Origin: an uncultured Oscillospiraceae bacterium
GTDB taxonomy: Bacteria; Bacillota; Clostridia; Oscillospirales; Oscillospiraceae
Assembly (NCBI GenBank): GCA_900763705.1
Contig: CAAFLG010000032.1
Location: 1-51,184, forward strand
Length of the DNA: 51,184 nt
Direction of reading: 5' to 3'
Each line of letters begins with the position of its first letter. The first letter of the stretch is position 1. The position numbers and the translations under genes were made by a program. This document shows positions 31,302 through 39,953 of this stretch, piece after piece. The notes under the pieces were generated by a model. That model was not told the origin of the DNA, did no database searches, and was given only the letters and a program-made list of their open reading frames with translations.

Positions 31302-32519
31302 ATGGACGAGAGACTGCACGAGCTGAGCCGCCGGGCGGCGGAGGAAACTGCCTGTACGAACGATGCAGCAAACACGCCGGATGGGGAAACGGAAGCAAAG
31401 ACCAAGAGTATTCGCTTCAAGGTCAGCGCCTACGATCCGCGCGGCATCGAGCAGTGGCTTTCCGAGCGCGCGGCGGAGGGTAAACTGCTCCTGCGCGGAG
31501 ACAATTTTGTGATCGGCGCGCCGTGCGAGTGCCGCTATCACCTCGAGCCTGCGCTGGACGATGACGACCCTAACGAGCGGACGCGCGAAACGCGCGCGCA
31601 GATGGGCTGGGACTACGTCTGCCGGACGAAGGACGGCATTTTCTATATCTGGCGCGGCGACAAGACCGCGCGTGCGCCCTCGCCACGCCCCTGCACGGAT
31701 AGCTACGGCTACCGGCGGCTGCGCAAAAAGATGCGCGGCAGCTATTTGATGCCGCTGATCTCTCTTGCGTCGTTTGCCGCGATCATTTACATCGCTGTGT
31801 GTCTGCCGGAGCTGCCGGTCCTGTCGCTGCTCACGATGGCGAAGAACACGGCGCTTCAGATCGCCGCATTGTTCCTCGGCGGTCTTCTCGCCCTGCTCAG
31901 CGACGCGCAGGAGCGATGGGAGATGCGCGCGCTCAAGCGCGCGATGGAGGACTGCGAGCGAACGGAGAAGATGCGGCGCAACCGCTGGGCGAGGCTGAAC
32001 CGGCTGTTCGGTATCGTGATGAGCGTGCTGCCGCTCATACTGCTCGTCTCTGTGGGGAGCAGTTCACCTTACAGCGATGAGTATGACAAGCCGCCGCTGC
32101 CCTATCTCCGTGCGGAGGAGCTTGGCGGCAGGGCCTACGACTGGTGCGACGTGCGCGATTTTTCCACGCCGCTCGGCGGGCACGTGTACTCCGTCGGCGA
32201 AACGCCGTATGCCGGAAAGATTGACGACTGGTGGCAGTACAGCACAGAGGTGGACTTTTACGCCCCGCGCATTTCCGCGCTGGCAGAGCCCTTGACGCAG
32301 GAGCTGCGGGACTATTTTATGGGCGGCGGTGCGCAGGCACTTTCTCTCGACGGCTTTGACGAGGCGTACTACGCGAAAAATACCTCCAGAGATACGCAGT
32401 TTCTCATCCTGCGGCGCGGGGGAGAGGTGCTCTACTTTCGCACCGAGGCGCCCGACGATCTGCGGGACCATCTGGACGAATTTGCAGACATTTTTAATCA
32501 GTACAGCGAATTAGCATAA
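31302..32519 (+). CDS. DUF2812-like membrane protein
   Basis: A 405-residue protein. Residues about 40-125 (RFKVSAYDPRGIEQWLSERA, then a YRY/W-rich stretch) resemble DUF2812, a domain often encoded beside PadR regulators. Three membrane helices follow at about 148-170, 178-198 and 230-248. The C-terminal 150 residues look extracytoplasmic and end near YFRTEAPDDLRDHL. GGGGAG at 31287-31292 is the ribosome binding site for ATG 31302. It stands alone between two terminators, with its own promoter. Function unknown; a sensor or regulator of the envelope is possible but not supported. Confidence 0.7.
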   Translation: MDERLHELSRRAAEETACTNDAANTPDGETEAKTKSIRFKVSAYDPRGIEQWLSERAAEGKLLLRGDNFVIGAPCECRYHLEPALDDDDPNERTRETRAQMGWDYVCRTKDGIFYIWRGDKTARAPSPRPCTDSYGYRRLRKKMRGSYLMPLISLASFAAIIYIAVCLPELPVLSLLTMAKNTALQIAALFLGGLLALLSDAQERWEMRALKRAMEDCERTEKMRRNRWARLNRLFGIVMSVLPLILLVSVGSSSPYSDEYDKPPLPYLRAEELGGRAYDWCDVRDFSTPLGGHVYSVGETPYAGKIDDWWQYSTEVDFYAPRISALAEPLTQELRDYFMGGGAQALSLDGFDEAYYAKNTSRDTQFLILRRGGEVLYFRTEAPDDLRDHLDEFADIFNQYSELA

Positions 32520-32565
32520 GAAGGAGTGCGTTCCCATCGGGAACGCACTCCTTCTTTGCTTTTTG
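32518..32565. terminator. Terminator between convergent genes
   Basis: AAGAAGGAGTGCGTTCCC pairs perfectly with GGGAACGCACTCCTTCTT around ATC, followed by TGCTTTTTG. It begins within the stop codon of the upstream gene and ends next to the stop of the coiled-coil gene on the other strand, so it likely serves both. Confidence 0.85.
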
Positions 32566-33255
32566 TTACTGCTCGAACTTTTTAAGCTCGTCGAGCTGGC
32601 CTTCCAGCGTGGTGAACGCGCCGGGCAGGCGCGACACAGCCTCATCCGCATGGCGCAGCGCGGTCGAAACGCTCTCGCAGGTATTGCCGAGCGTTGCAAG
32701 TACCTGCGCGCACTGGCTCGTGCAGGAAGCAATGTACGCTTGCAGTTTGGCGCGCGTGGCGGCGTCGAGCGCGTCGGCCCGCTCGCGGGCGGAAAGCTCA
32801 ATGTCGGCAATGTGCGCCTTCACGCGGCCGTATTCCTCGGCCTGCGCGCGAAGCGCTGCAAGCTCTTCCTGTAGTTTCTTCATCTCGCGCTCATGCTCGG
32901 CCTTCTGCGCCGCGCGCAGGCGCTCGTGCTCCTTCTGTGCGTAGTCTGCCTTCTGCGTGGTTTCCTCCAGCTTTGTGCGCAGTTCGGCGATCGTCTCCTG
33001 CGCGGCGGTCAGACCCTTTTTGAGCGCAGCCTGCGCGTCGGACGCGGCGGAGGAGGTTTCGGCGAGCTGGTCGCGTTCGCGCTCGGCCTCGGCGAGCTTA
33101 TCACGAAGCTCTGCATTCTCGCGGCAGAGGCCGTCACTCTCCTGTTCGAGAGACTCGATCTGCTGCTTGCTCTCGAGTGCGGTTTTCTCGATATAACGGA
33201 TGACGTCATCGCGGTTGAAGCCGCCGAAGACGGAACTCTTGAAGGTATTTTCCAT
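32566..33255 (-). CDS. DivIVA-like coiled-coil protein
   Basis: A 229-residue protein. The N-terminus (FKSSVFGGFNRDDVIRYIEK) resembles the short membrane-curvature-binding head of DivIVA/GpsB-like proteins. Residues about 30-165 are a long, highly charged coiled coil (alternating E/K/R/Q with regular Leu and Ala). The C-terminal 60 residues are a helical segment with two close cysteines (ASCTSQC). ATG at 33255 lies after AAGGTGGGAG. The upstream in-frame extension is an Arg-rich shadow of the next gene. A role at division or polar sites is inferred from the head motif only. Confidence 0.72.
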   Translation of the reverse strand: MENTFKSSVFGGFNRDDVIRYIEKTALESKQQIESLEQESDGLCRENAELRDKLAEAERERDQLAETSSAASDAQAALKKGLTAAQETIAELRTKLEETTQKADYAQKEHERLRAAQKAEHEREMKKLQEELAALRAQAEEYGRVKAHIADIELSARERADALDAATRAKLQAYIASCTSQCAQVLATLGNTCESVSTALRHADEAVSRLPGAFTTLEGQLDELKKFEQ

Positions 33256-33316
33256 GATGCTCCCACCTTTTTCTTTCTCAAGCATATCGTAACACAAAAG
33301 GCGGGGGATGACAAGG

Positions 33317-33349
33317 AAAAAAGCGCGGCGCCGGTCAGGGCGCCGCGCG
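33317..33349 (-). terminator. Terminator of the XRE/repeat gene
   Basis: On the minus strand, GCGCGGCGCC pairs with GGCGCCGCGC around a 6-base loop and is followed by T6. It ends just before the start region of the coiled-coil gene. Confidence 0.85.
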
Positions 33350-33359
33350 TTCGCGCTGA

Positions 33360-34148
33360 TTAACGGGTGGTGAAGGAAAAGCCTTTGCCGTCCTTTGTGA
33401 AGCGGACGCTGTCGGCGTTCACATCGCCGACGACGGTACTGCAATGCACGCTGTCGCTTGCGCGGACGTTGCCATCGACATCGCCGCAGCGCACGCTGTC
33501 GCTTGCCTGCACATCGCCGCCGACACTGCCGCAGCTGACGCTGTCGCCCGCGCGGACATTGCCCTTGACGTCGCCGGAGCAGGTCACACCGTCGCCCGCC
33601 TGCACGTCGCCGCCGACATTGCCGCACTTGACGCCGTCGCCCGCCTGCACGTCGCCGCCGACATCGCCGCAGGTCACGCCGTCACCGGCTCTGACGCTGC
33701 CGTGGATCGTCGAATTTGTGCAGCAGACGGAGAAGTCACTGTAAATATCCTGTGCCGTGCCGGAAAAGTGCAGCTCAACGCTCTTGCGGATCTCGTCGTA
33801 CTTATCGCGGCGGAAGAGACTGCCCTCCTTCGGCTGGAGCAGCCGGTGGCCCTGAAAGAGCACGGCGTGGATGCTCTCGTCATCCGCCCACGGCAGCTCC
33901 GCCGCCACGGGCAGGACCTGGTCGTTTGCAATGCCAGCCCTGCACTCGCGGCCAAAGAGCTCATCGAGCGTCATCTCCAGTGCGTCGACCAGCTGCGGCA
34001 GCAGCGCAATGTCGGGGCAGCATACATCGCTCTCCCATTTGGAAACGGCCTGATTGCTCACGCCGAGCATCTTTGCCAGCGCCTCCTGCGTCAGTCCCTT
34101 ATTTCTGCGGCGCTCTGAGATGCGCGCACCCATTGTCAGTTCTTCCAA
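33360..34148 (-). CDS. XRE-type regulator fused to a cysteine-spaced repeat domain
   Basis: A 262-residue protein. Residues about 7-62 form a helix-turn-helix (ISERRRNKGLTQEALAKMLG, SNQAVSKWESD). A linker of about 80 residues follows. Residues 150-249 are six imperfect 15-residue repeats of the pattern GDVQAGDGVKCGNVG, with Cys160, 175, 190, 206, 221 and 236 at 15, 15, 16, 15 and 15 residue spacing. The repeats probably form a beta-solenoid with stacked cysteines. A TTG start at 34148 follows AGAGAGG by 8 bases; ATG at 34133 is the alternative. A soluble sensor with metal- or redox-responsive repeats is possible; the target genes are unknown. Confidence 0.8.
   Translation of the reverse strand: MEELTMGARISERRRNKGLTQEALAKMLGVSNQAVSKWESDVCCPDIALLPQLVDALEMTLDELFGRECRAGIANDQVLPVAAELPWADDESIHAVLFQGHRLLQPKEGSLFRRDKYDEIRKSVELHFSGTAQDIYSDFSVCCTNSTIHGSVRAGDGVTCGDVGGDVQAGDGVKCGNVGGDVQAGDGVTCSGDVKGNVRAGDSVSCGSVGGDVQASDSVRCGDVDGNVRASDSVHCSTVVGDVNADSVRFTKDGKGFSFTTR
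33402..33701 (-). repeat. 45-base tandem repeats inside the XRE gene
   Basis: Six imperfect in-frame copies of about 45 bases encode the 15-residue repeats. Similarity at the DNA level suggests they arose by duplication and may vary in number between strains. Confidence 0.75.
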
Positions 34149-34349
34149 TTGTCTAACCTCTCTTTCGTATGCGTGGTGTTTCTGGCCCTGTGCGTTCGGC
34201 CGCGGCCTTTTTTCATCACCGGTATGGGCTCAGTATAGGGGCGGGAGACCGGTTTGACAATGGCGCGGTGGTTGAATCGACTTGCTTTTCATCCAACCTG
34301 CGGTTGGAAAGCGCGGCGAAAGGGAAAATTCATCTGCCTAAAGACGGGA

Positions 34350-35243
34350 TCAACGCCTGACGTTGATCTCACTGATGCCGCGCGTGTAGTCGACCACGTG
34401 CTGCAAAAAGAGCTGCGTGATGGTCGAGGGCAGAAAGCCCTTTTTCACCGTGATGCAGATCTCGCGCGACTGCTTGACGTTCAACGGCTTACTGACGACG
34501 TGGTAGCGCGAGGGCTGGAGCAGCAGGCTGTGCACGATGCTCACGCCCAGCCCCGCCTCGACCATCGAGAGGAGGGCAAAGTCGCTTGTCGTGTCGTAGG
34601 TGATCTCGGGGTGGATGTTGTACTGGTCGAGGATGCGGTTGAACTCGTAGTCCTCCATCTCCATCAGGCGCACGAACGTTTCGTGCGGCAGCTGCTCGAG
34701 GGGGAAGAAAGGCGCGTTTTCCATGGGGTGGCCCTCGGGCAGGATGGCGACCATCGTGTCGTGCAGGATGGGCGTGGGCTCAAAATCGTTCGAGACAGGC
34801 GTGACGAGAAAGCCGCAGTCGATCGCGCCGCGGCGCAGCCACTCGGAGATCTCGTAGTATTCGCCCGTGAGAAGCTGAATCTGGATGTTCGGGTAGCGCT
34901 GGTGAAAGTCCTTGAGGATCTCCGGCAGGAGGCTGATGGCAAGGCTTGTAAAGCAGCCAAGGCGCAGCGTGCCCGACTGCACGCCGTGCAGCTCGGAAAC
35001 GGCGAAATTCAGGTCCTCATAATCCTTGACGATCTCGCGTATCGTGGGAAGGAGCACCATGCCGTCGGACGAGATCTCAATGCCGGAGTGGTTGCGCGTC
35101 AGGAGCTTGACCTGCCAGTCCTGCTCAAGGTCCGAGATCATCTTGCTCACGGCGGACTGCGTGTAGCCCAGCTCGCCCGCCGCCTGCGTGATGCTGCCGG
35201 TCTCCACGGTGCGGAGATACGCAATATATTTACGAATACTCAT
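34350..35243 (-). CDS. LysR family transcriptional regulator
   Basis: A 297-residue LysR regulator. The N-terminal helix-turn-helix is VETGSITQAAGELGYTQSAV followed by SKMISDLEQDWQVKLLTRN. The effector-binding domain has TLRLGCFTSLAISLLPEIL, the central AILPEGHPMEN and EAGLGVSIVHSLLL. ATG at 35243 (MSIRKYIAYLRTVE) is the family-like start; the frame runs open far upstream through argC on the other strand. It is divergent from argC, the layout of LysR genes that control their neighbour, so the argCJBD cluster is a likely target. A small dyad GATCAACG/CGTTGATC overlaps its stop (34348-34368). Confidence 0.9.
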   Translation of the reverse strand: MSIRKYIAYLRTVETGSITQAAGELGYTQSAVSKMISDLEQDWQVKLLTRNHSGIEISSDGMVLLPTIREIVKDYEDLNFAVSELHGVQSGTLRLGCFTSLAISLLPEILKDFHQRYPNIQIQLLTGEYYEISEWLRRGAIDCGFLVTPVSNDFEPTPILHDTMVAILPEGHPMENAPFFPLEQLPHETFVRLMEMEDYEFNRILDQYNIHPEITYDTTSDFALLSMVEAGLGVSIVHSLLLQPSRYHVVSKPLNVKQSREICITVKKGFLPSTITQLFLQHVVDYTRGISEINVRR

Positions 35244-35305
35244 GTTGAAAAACCTCAATGCTTTCTCGCGGATTCCATTTTGGAATGTTGAGATAAAAAT
35301 ATATT

Positions 35306-35337
35306 CGCTTTTCAAAAGCGTATAAAGATTATACAAT
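35306..35337. promoter_or_regulatory. Shared operator/promoter between the LysR gene and argC
   Basis: Two adjoining perfect dyads lie here: CGCTTTT-C-AAAAGCG (35306-35320) and GTATAA-AGA-TTATAC (35320-35334). A plus-strand promoter TTTTCA (35309-35314) and TACAAT (35332-35337), 17 bases apart, is overlaid on them. They may be the LysR binding sites or an ArgR-type site; the second is only loosely like an ARG box. About 80 bases of leader separate this from argC. Confidence 0.5.
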
Positions 35338-35420
35338 ATGGCCAAAGAAAATTCAATGCCCCTACACGGAATTTTCGAAGTAGTACAAAAACACGTGAAA
35401 ATAATGAGGAGGAAACAGTC

Positions 35421-36494
35421 ATGGTCCATTATTCCTGCATCGGTGCTACCGGTTATGTTTGCGGCGAAGTGCTCCGCATGATGGTCAATCACCCCGAGGG
35501 CGAGCTCGTCAACGTGCTTGATACCTACGGCGCCGGCGACGCGATCTCTTCGCATCACCCCGCTCTGCGCGGCTTCTATGATCAGGTCATCATGGATCTC
35601 ACCGAGGAGAACGTCCGCGAGACCGCCAAGAAGAGCGACGTCGTGATGATCCAGGTCCCGTCCGGCGACGTGCCCAAGTGGGCGGAGATCGTCCTTGCCG
35701 AGGACTGCGCCATCATCGATATCGGCGCCGACATCCGCTTCCGCGACGTCGACGTCTGGGAGAAGTGGTACGGTCAGAAGCATCCCGATGCCAAGATGAC
35801 CCACGAGGCCGTTTACTGCATCCCCGAGGTCATGCGTGATCTTGCCAAGGGCAAGAAGCTCATCGCCAACCCCGGCTGCTATCCCACCGCCTCCACCCTC
35901 GGTCTGCAGCCCATGCTCAAGACCGGTCACGTTGTGGAAAACACCATCGTCATCGACGCGAAGAGCGGCTACACCGGCGCCGGCCGCCGTCCCGCCCTCA
36001 ACAAGCTCCTCACCGAGGCGGAGAACAACTTCTGCGCTTACGCCCTCGGCGGCGGCCATCGCCACACGCCCGAGATCGAGCAGAACATCGCCTACATCAC
36101 CGGCAAGGACCTGATGAAGCCCGAGACCTGGCAGTTCATCAACTTCCAGCCACATCTTCTGCCCCAGGTCCGCGGTATCGAGGTCACCATCTATGCCACC
36201 TGCGACAAGGACTACACCAACGAAGAAGTCTACGAGATGTACAAGGAATTCTACAAGGATGAGCCCTTCGTCAAGGTCTTCCCGGCGAGCATGCCCGTCC
36301 AGACCAAGTGGGTCTACGGCACCAACTTCTGCGAGATGACCCCGACCTTCGACGCGCGTACCCACCGCCTGATCGTCTCCTCCGTGATCGATAACATCGG
36401 CAAGGGCGCTGCCGGCCAGGCCATCCAGAACATGAACCTCATCATGGGCCTGCCCGAGACCACCGGCCTCATGATGCCCCCGATGTATCCGTGA
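35421..36494 (+). CDS. argC: N-acetyl-gamma-glutamyl-phosphate reductase
   Basis: Third step of ornithine synthesis: reduces N-acetylglutamyl phosphate to the semialdehyde with NADPH. It is 357 residues. The N-terminal CIGATGYVCGEVLRMM is the Rossmann loop. Catalytic Cys153 is in ANPGCYPTAS. The substrate loop has GYTGAGRRP and HRHTPEIEQNI. AGGAGGA at 35408-35414 is the ribosome binding site. The other cluster genes argJ, argB and argD follow. Confidence 0.95.
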   Translation: MVHYSCIGATGYVCGEVLRMMVNHPEGELVNVLDTYGAGDAISSHHPALRGFYDQVIMDLTEENVRETAKKSDVVMIQVPSGDVPKWAEIVLAEDCAIIDIGADIRFRDVDVWEKWYGQKHPDAKMTHEAVYCIPEVMRDLAKGKKLIANPGCYPTASTLGLQPMLKTGHVVENTIVIDAKSGYTGAGRRPALNKLLTEAENNFCAYALGGGHRHTPEIEQNIAYITGKDLMKPETWQFINFQPHLLPQVRGIEVTIYATCDKDYTNEEVYEMYKEFYKDEPFVKVFPASMPVQTKWVYGTNFCEMTPTFDARTHRLIVSSVIDNIGKGAAGQAIQNMNLIMGLPETTGLMMPPMYP

Positions 36495-36572
36495 TCATCG
36501 TTTCGACGAAGTTCGACACGATCCTGAAAGAAAAGCTGATATACTTATCTTAAGAGAGGAGATCCCCCCACT

Positions 36573-37799
36573 ATGTCCAATCTGAAAAAGATCGATGGCG
36601 GCGTGACCACGCCGCAGGGCTTCACCGCGGGTGCTACCTACACCGCCATCAAAAAGCGCGAGAACAAGAAGCCCGACGTCGCCGTTCTCTACTCTGACCT
36701 GCCCTGCTCCTGCGCGGCTTGCTTCACCACGAACAAGTTCTGCGCCGCTCCGGTCATCCTCGACCGCGAGATCCTGAAAAAGGGCAAGGCCCGCGCCGTT
36801 GTCATCAACTCCGGTAACGCCAACGCCGCCACCGGCACGCAGGGCATCGAGGATGCCCGCACCGTCGAGCGCGAGGCGGAAAAGCTCCTCGGCCTCGGTG
36901 AGGACGAAGTCTTCGTCTGCTCCACCGGCGTCATCGGCCAGAGACTGCCGGTCGACAAGGTGCTCCAGGGCATCCGCGAGATCATTCCCGGCAAGCTCGC
37001 CAAGGAGAACGGCTCCGAGGCGGCCTACGCCATCATGACCACCGATACCGTCCGCAAGGAGTGCGCCTATGAGCTGGAGCTCTCCACTGGCACGGTGAAG
37101 ATCGGCGCGATGGCCAAGGGTTCGGGCATGATCCACCCCAACATGGCCACGATGCTCGTCTACGTGACGACCGACGCCAAGGCTGACCCCGCCGACCTGC
37201 AGAAGATGCTCTCCGCGGCAGTGGATAAGAGCTTCAATATGTGCACCGTCGACGGCGACACCTCCACCAACGACTCCATCTTCCTGCTTGCCAACGGCGC
37301 CTCCGGCGTTGAGATCAAGACCGAAGAAGACAAGAAGGCGATGGCCGACCTCGTGCTCGCCATCTGCACCGATATGGCCCGCCGCGTCGCTTCCGACGGT
37401 GAAGGCGCGACCCACCTCATCGAGGTCGAGGCCTACGGTCTGCCCACCGAGCACGACGCGCGCCTGGTCGCCAAGTCCATCGCGGGCTCCATGCTTTTCA
37501 AGGCTGCCGTCTTCGGCCGCGACGCTAACTGGGGCCGCATCATGGCCGCTGCCGGTTACTCGGGCGCAGACGTTGACCCGACCCGTGCCGACTGCATCAT
37601 CAAGAGCGCTGCCGGCGAGGTGCAGGTCATGAAGGACGGCTTCGGCGCAGAGTTCAGCGAAGAGCTCGCCAAGAAGGTCCTCACCGAGCACGACATCACC
37701 GTTATCGTCCGCTTCTATCAGGGCGACGGCGAGGCCAAGGCCTGGGGCTGCGACCTCACTTACGATTACGTCAAGATCAACGGCGACTACCGCACCTAA
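36573..37799 (+). CDS. argJ: Glutamate N-acetyltransferase/ornithine acetyltransferase
   Basis: Transfers acetyl from N-acetylornithine to glutamate, recycling the acetyl group and making free ornithine; bifunctional forms can also use acetyl-CoA. It is 408 residues. The autocleavage site is KGSGMIHPNMATML, with Thr193 as the new N-terminal nucleophile. The beta half has FNMCTVDGDTSTNDS and DANWGRIMAAAGYSG. AGAGGAG at 36555-36561 is about 11 bases before the start. Confidence 0.95.
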   Translation: MSNLKKIDGGVTTPQGFTAGATYTAIKKRENKKPDVAVLYSDLPCSCAACFTTNKFCAAPVILDREILKKGKARAVVINSGNANAATGTQGIEDARTVEREAEKLLGLGEDEVFVCSTGVIGQRLPVDKVLQGIREIIPGKLAKENGSEAAYAIMTTDTVRKECAYELELSTGTVKIGAMAKGSGMIHPNMATMLVYVTTDAKADPADLQKMLSAAVDKSFNMCTVDGDTSTNDSIFLLANGASGVEIKTEEDKKAMADLVLAICTDMARRVASDGEGATHLIEVEAYGLPTEHDARLVAKSIAGSMLFKAAVFGRDANWGRIMAAAGYSGADVDPTRADCIIKSAAGEVQVMKDGFGAEFSEELAKKVLTEHDITVIVRFYQGDGEAKAWGCDLTYDYVKINGDYRT

Positions 37800-37820
37800 T
37801 TTTCGAAGGAGGGTCCACCA

Positions 37821-38696
37821 ATGAGCGATATCGCAAACAAGGTCGAAACTCTGATGGAGGCGATGCCTTACCTTCAGAAGTATCAGGGCAAGATCATCGT
37901 CATCAAGTACGGCGGCAACGCCATGATCAACGAAGAGCTCAAGGACGCCGTCATGCACGACGTGGTGCTGCTGAAGCTCCTCGGCATGAAACCGGTGCTG
38001 AGCCACGGCGGCGGCCCGGGCATCAACAAGATGCTCGAAAAGCTCGACATCCCCGTTGAATTCATCGAAGGCCTTCGCTACACCTCCGCCGACATCATGC
38101 GTGTTGTCGAGATGGTGCTCGTCGGTCAGGTGAACACTGAGCTCGTCGGCTTCATCAACAAGCTCGGCGGCAAGGCGGTCGGTCTTTCCGGCGTCAGCGG
38201 CGACATTTACCACTGCCACCAGCGTGACGAGGTCCACGGCTTCGTCGGCGACGTGGATTACGTCGACCCCAAGCCCATCTTCGCCATGCTCGACGCGGGT
38301 TATATCCCCGTCATCGCCCCCGTCGGAACCGACGGTCAGGGCCACACCTTCAACATCAACGGCGACACCGCCGCGGGCAAGCTTGCTTCCGCGCTCGGCG
38401 CTGAGAAGCTCGTGATCCTCACGGATATCGAAGGATTGTGCAATGACATCAAGATCCGCGACGTTATCAGTTACCTGAACATTCAGGATGTCAAGGCGCT
38501 CAAGGACAAGGGCACGATCGCCGGCGGCATGATCCCGAAGGTCGACTGCTGCGTGCAGGCCATTGAAGAGGGCGTGACGAGCGTCAACATCATCGACGGC
38601 CGCAAGCCCCACTCCGTGCTCTATGAAGCCTTCACCGATGAAGGCACCGGCACCACGATCGGCACTGCACAGCCGAGCGTCGGCATCAAATGGTGA
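37821..38696 (+). CDS. argB: N-acetylglutamate kinase
   Basis: Second step of the pathway. It is 291 residues of the amino-acid kinase fold. Blocks are IIVIKYGGNAMINEELK, LSHGGGPGINKMLEKL, VNTELVGFIN, APVGTDGQGHTFNINGD, and TDIEGLCNDIKIRDVISYLN. The latter part of the protein matches the arginine-responsive kind, which is often feedback inhibited, but inhibition is not shown. AAGGAGGG at 37806-37813 is the ribosome binding site. Confidence 0.95.
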   Translation: MSDIANKVETLMEAMPYLQKYQGKIIVIKYGGNAMINEELKDAVMHDVVLLKLLGMKPVLSHGGGPGINKMLEKLDIPVEFIEGLRYTSADIMRVVEMVLVGQVNTELVGFINKLGGKAVGLSGVSGDIYHCHQRDEVHGFVGDVDYVDPKPIFAMLDAGYIPVIAPVGTDGQGHTFNINGDTAAGKLASALGAEKLVILTDIEGLCNDIKIRDVISYLNIQDVKALKDKGTIAGGMIPKVDCCVQAIEEGVTSVNIIDGRKPHSVLYEAFTDEGTGTTIGTAQPSVGIKW

Positions 38697-38729
38697 TCCA
38701 CACATAACATTTTATAGGAGGACATAACA

Positions 38730-39953
38730 ATGATCGAAAAGTTCAAGACCAACGCCGAAGTCATCGAGAATGGCGACAAGTACCTCTATGGCAACCACGT
38801 CCGTATGCCTCTTTCCATCGAGCGCGGCGAAGGCGCTTACGTCTTCGATAAGGACGGCAACAAGTACCTCGACTTTATCGGCGGTATCGCCGTCAACGGT
38901 CTGGGCCACTGCCATCCCGCAATCGTGAAGTGCCTCGAAGAGCGCGCCCACACGATCCTGCACTGCTCCAACTACTTCTACAACGAGCCCGCTGTTCAGA
39001 CCGCGAAGCTCATCGTCGAGAACAGCTGCTTCGACAAGGTGCTGTTCGCCAACTCCGGTGCTGAGGCCAACGAAGGCCAGATCAAGCTCGCCCGTAAGTA
39101 TGCCAAGGATCACGGCCATCCCGAGCGCTTCGTCGTCATCACGATGAAGAACTCCTTCCACGGCCGCACCCTTGCGACCTGCACGGCCACCGGCCAGTAT
39201 GCGGTCCATCGCTACTTCGAGCCCCTGCCCTCCGGCTTCCGCTATGCCGAGTTCAACAACCTCCAGTCCGTCAAGGACATCATGGATGAGTATGTCTGCG
39301 CCATCCTGACCGAGCCTGTTCAGGGCGAGGGCGGCGTGCGTCCCGCTTCTCAGGAGTTCCTGCAGGGCCTGCGTGACCTGTGCGACGAGAAGGGCATCCT
39401 CCTCATGTTCGACGAGGTCCAGGTCGGTTCCGGCCGTACCGGCAAGCTCTTCGCGCACCAGAACTACGGCGTTGAGCCCGATACCTGCTCCATGGCAAAG
39501 GCGCTCGGTTCCGGCGTGCCCATCGGCGCTGTCTGCGCCCGCGGCGAGGCTGCCCAGACCCTCACGCCCGGTACCCACGGCTCCACCTTCGCCGGCGGCC
39601 CTCTCGCCTGCGCGCTCGCTGCCACCACGCTCGACGTGATGATCAATGACGGCGTCATCGAGAACTCCCGCAAGATGGGCGAGTACTTCCGTGACCAGAT
39701 GCACAAGGTCATCGAGAAGAACCACCCCAACGCGGTCAACGAGATCCGCGGCCTCGGCCTGATCGACGGTATCCAGCTCAACCATCCCACCGGCCAGCCC
39801 GTCGTTGACCTGTGCTTCAAGGACAGCAACGTTCTCATCAACAACACCAACGGCAACGTGCTGCGCTTTGTCCCGCCGCTGATCGTTACCGAGAAGGAGA
39901 TCGACATCGTCATCAAGGCTGTTGACGACGCCATGACCAAGCTCGGCTGGTAA
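38730..39953 (+). CDS. argD: Acetylornithine aminotransferase
   Basis: PLP enzyme converting the semialdehyde to N-acetylornithine. It is 407 residues of class III. Blocks are YLDFIGGIAVNGLGHCHP, FANSGAEANEGQIKLARKYA, HGRTLATCTATGQ, FDEVQVGSGRTGKLF and SMAKALGSGVPIGAV, with the PLP lysine in MAKALG. It is the last gene of the run. argF, argG and argH are not in this window, so the steps after ornithine are elsewhere. Confidence 0.93.
   Translation: MIEKFKTNAEVIENGDKYLYGNHVRMPLSIERGEGAYVFDKDGNKYLDFIGGIAVNGLGHCHPAIVKCLEERAHTILHCSNYFYNEPAVQTAKLIVENSCFDKVLFANSGAEANEGQIKLARKYAKDHGHPERFVVITMKNSFHGRTLATCTATGQYAVHRYFEPLPSGFRYAEFNNLQSVKDIMDEYVCAILTEPVQGEGGVRPASQEFLQGLRDLCDEKGILLMFDEVQVGSGRTGKLFAHQNYGVEPDTCSMAKALGSGVPIGAVCARGEAAQTLTPGTHGSTFAGGPLACALAATTLDVMINDGVIENSRKMGEYFRDQMHKVIEKNHPNAVNEIRGLGLIDGIQLNHPTGQPVVDLCFKDSNVLINNTNGNVLRFVPPLIVTEKEIDIVIKAVDDAMTKLGW

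Noticed and set aside
33402..33701. Possible CRISPR-like array in the 45-base repeats
   Set aside because: The repeats are contiguous, in frame and encode a 15-residue motif. There are no unique spacers and no cas genes nearby.
33444..34118. 224-codon plus-strand frame opposite the XRE/repeat gene
   Set aside because: Its apparent repeats (HVAADIAA and similar) are the mirror of the 45-base repeats on the other strand. The minus-strand frame has a real helix-turn-helix.
35244..36365. N-terminal extension of the LysR frame over argC, reaching 671 codons
   Set aside because: Only the part from 35243 leftward is LysR sequence. The rest is antisense to argC.
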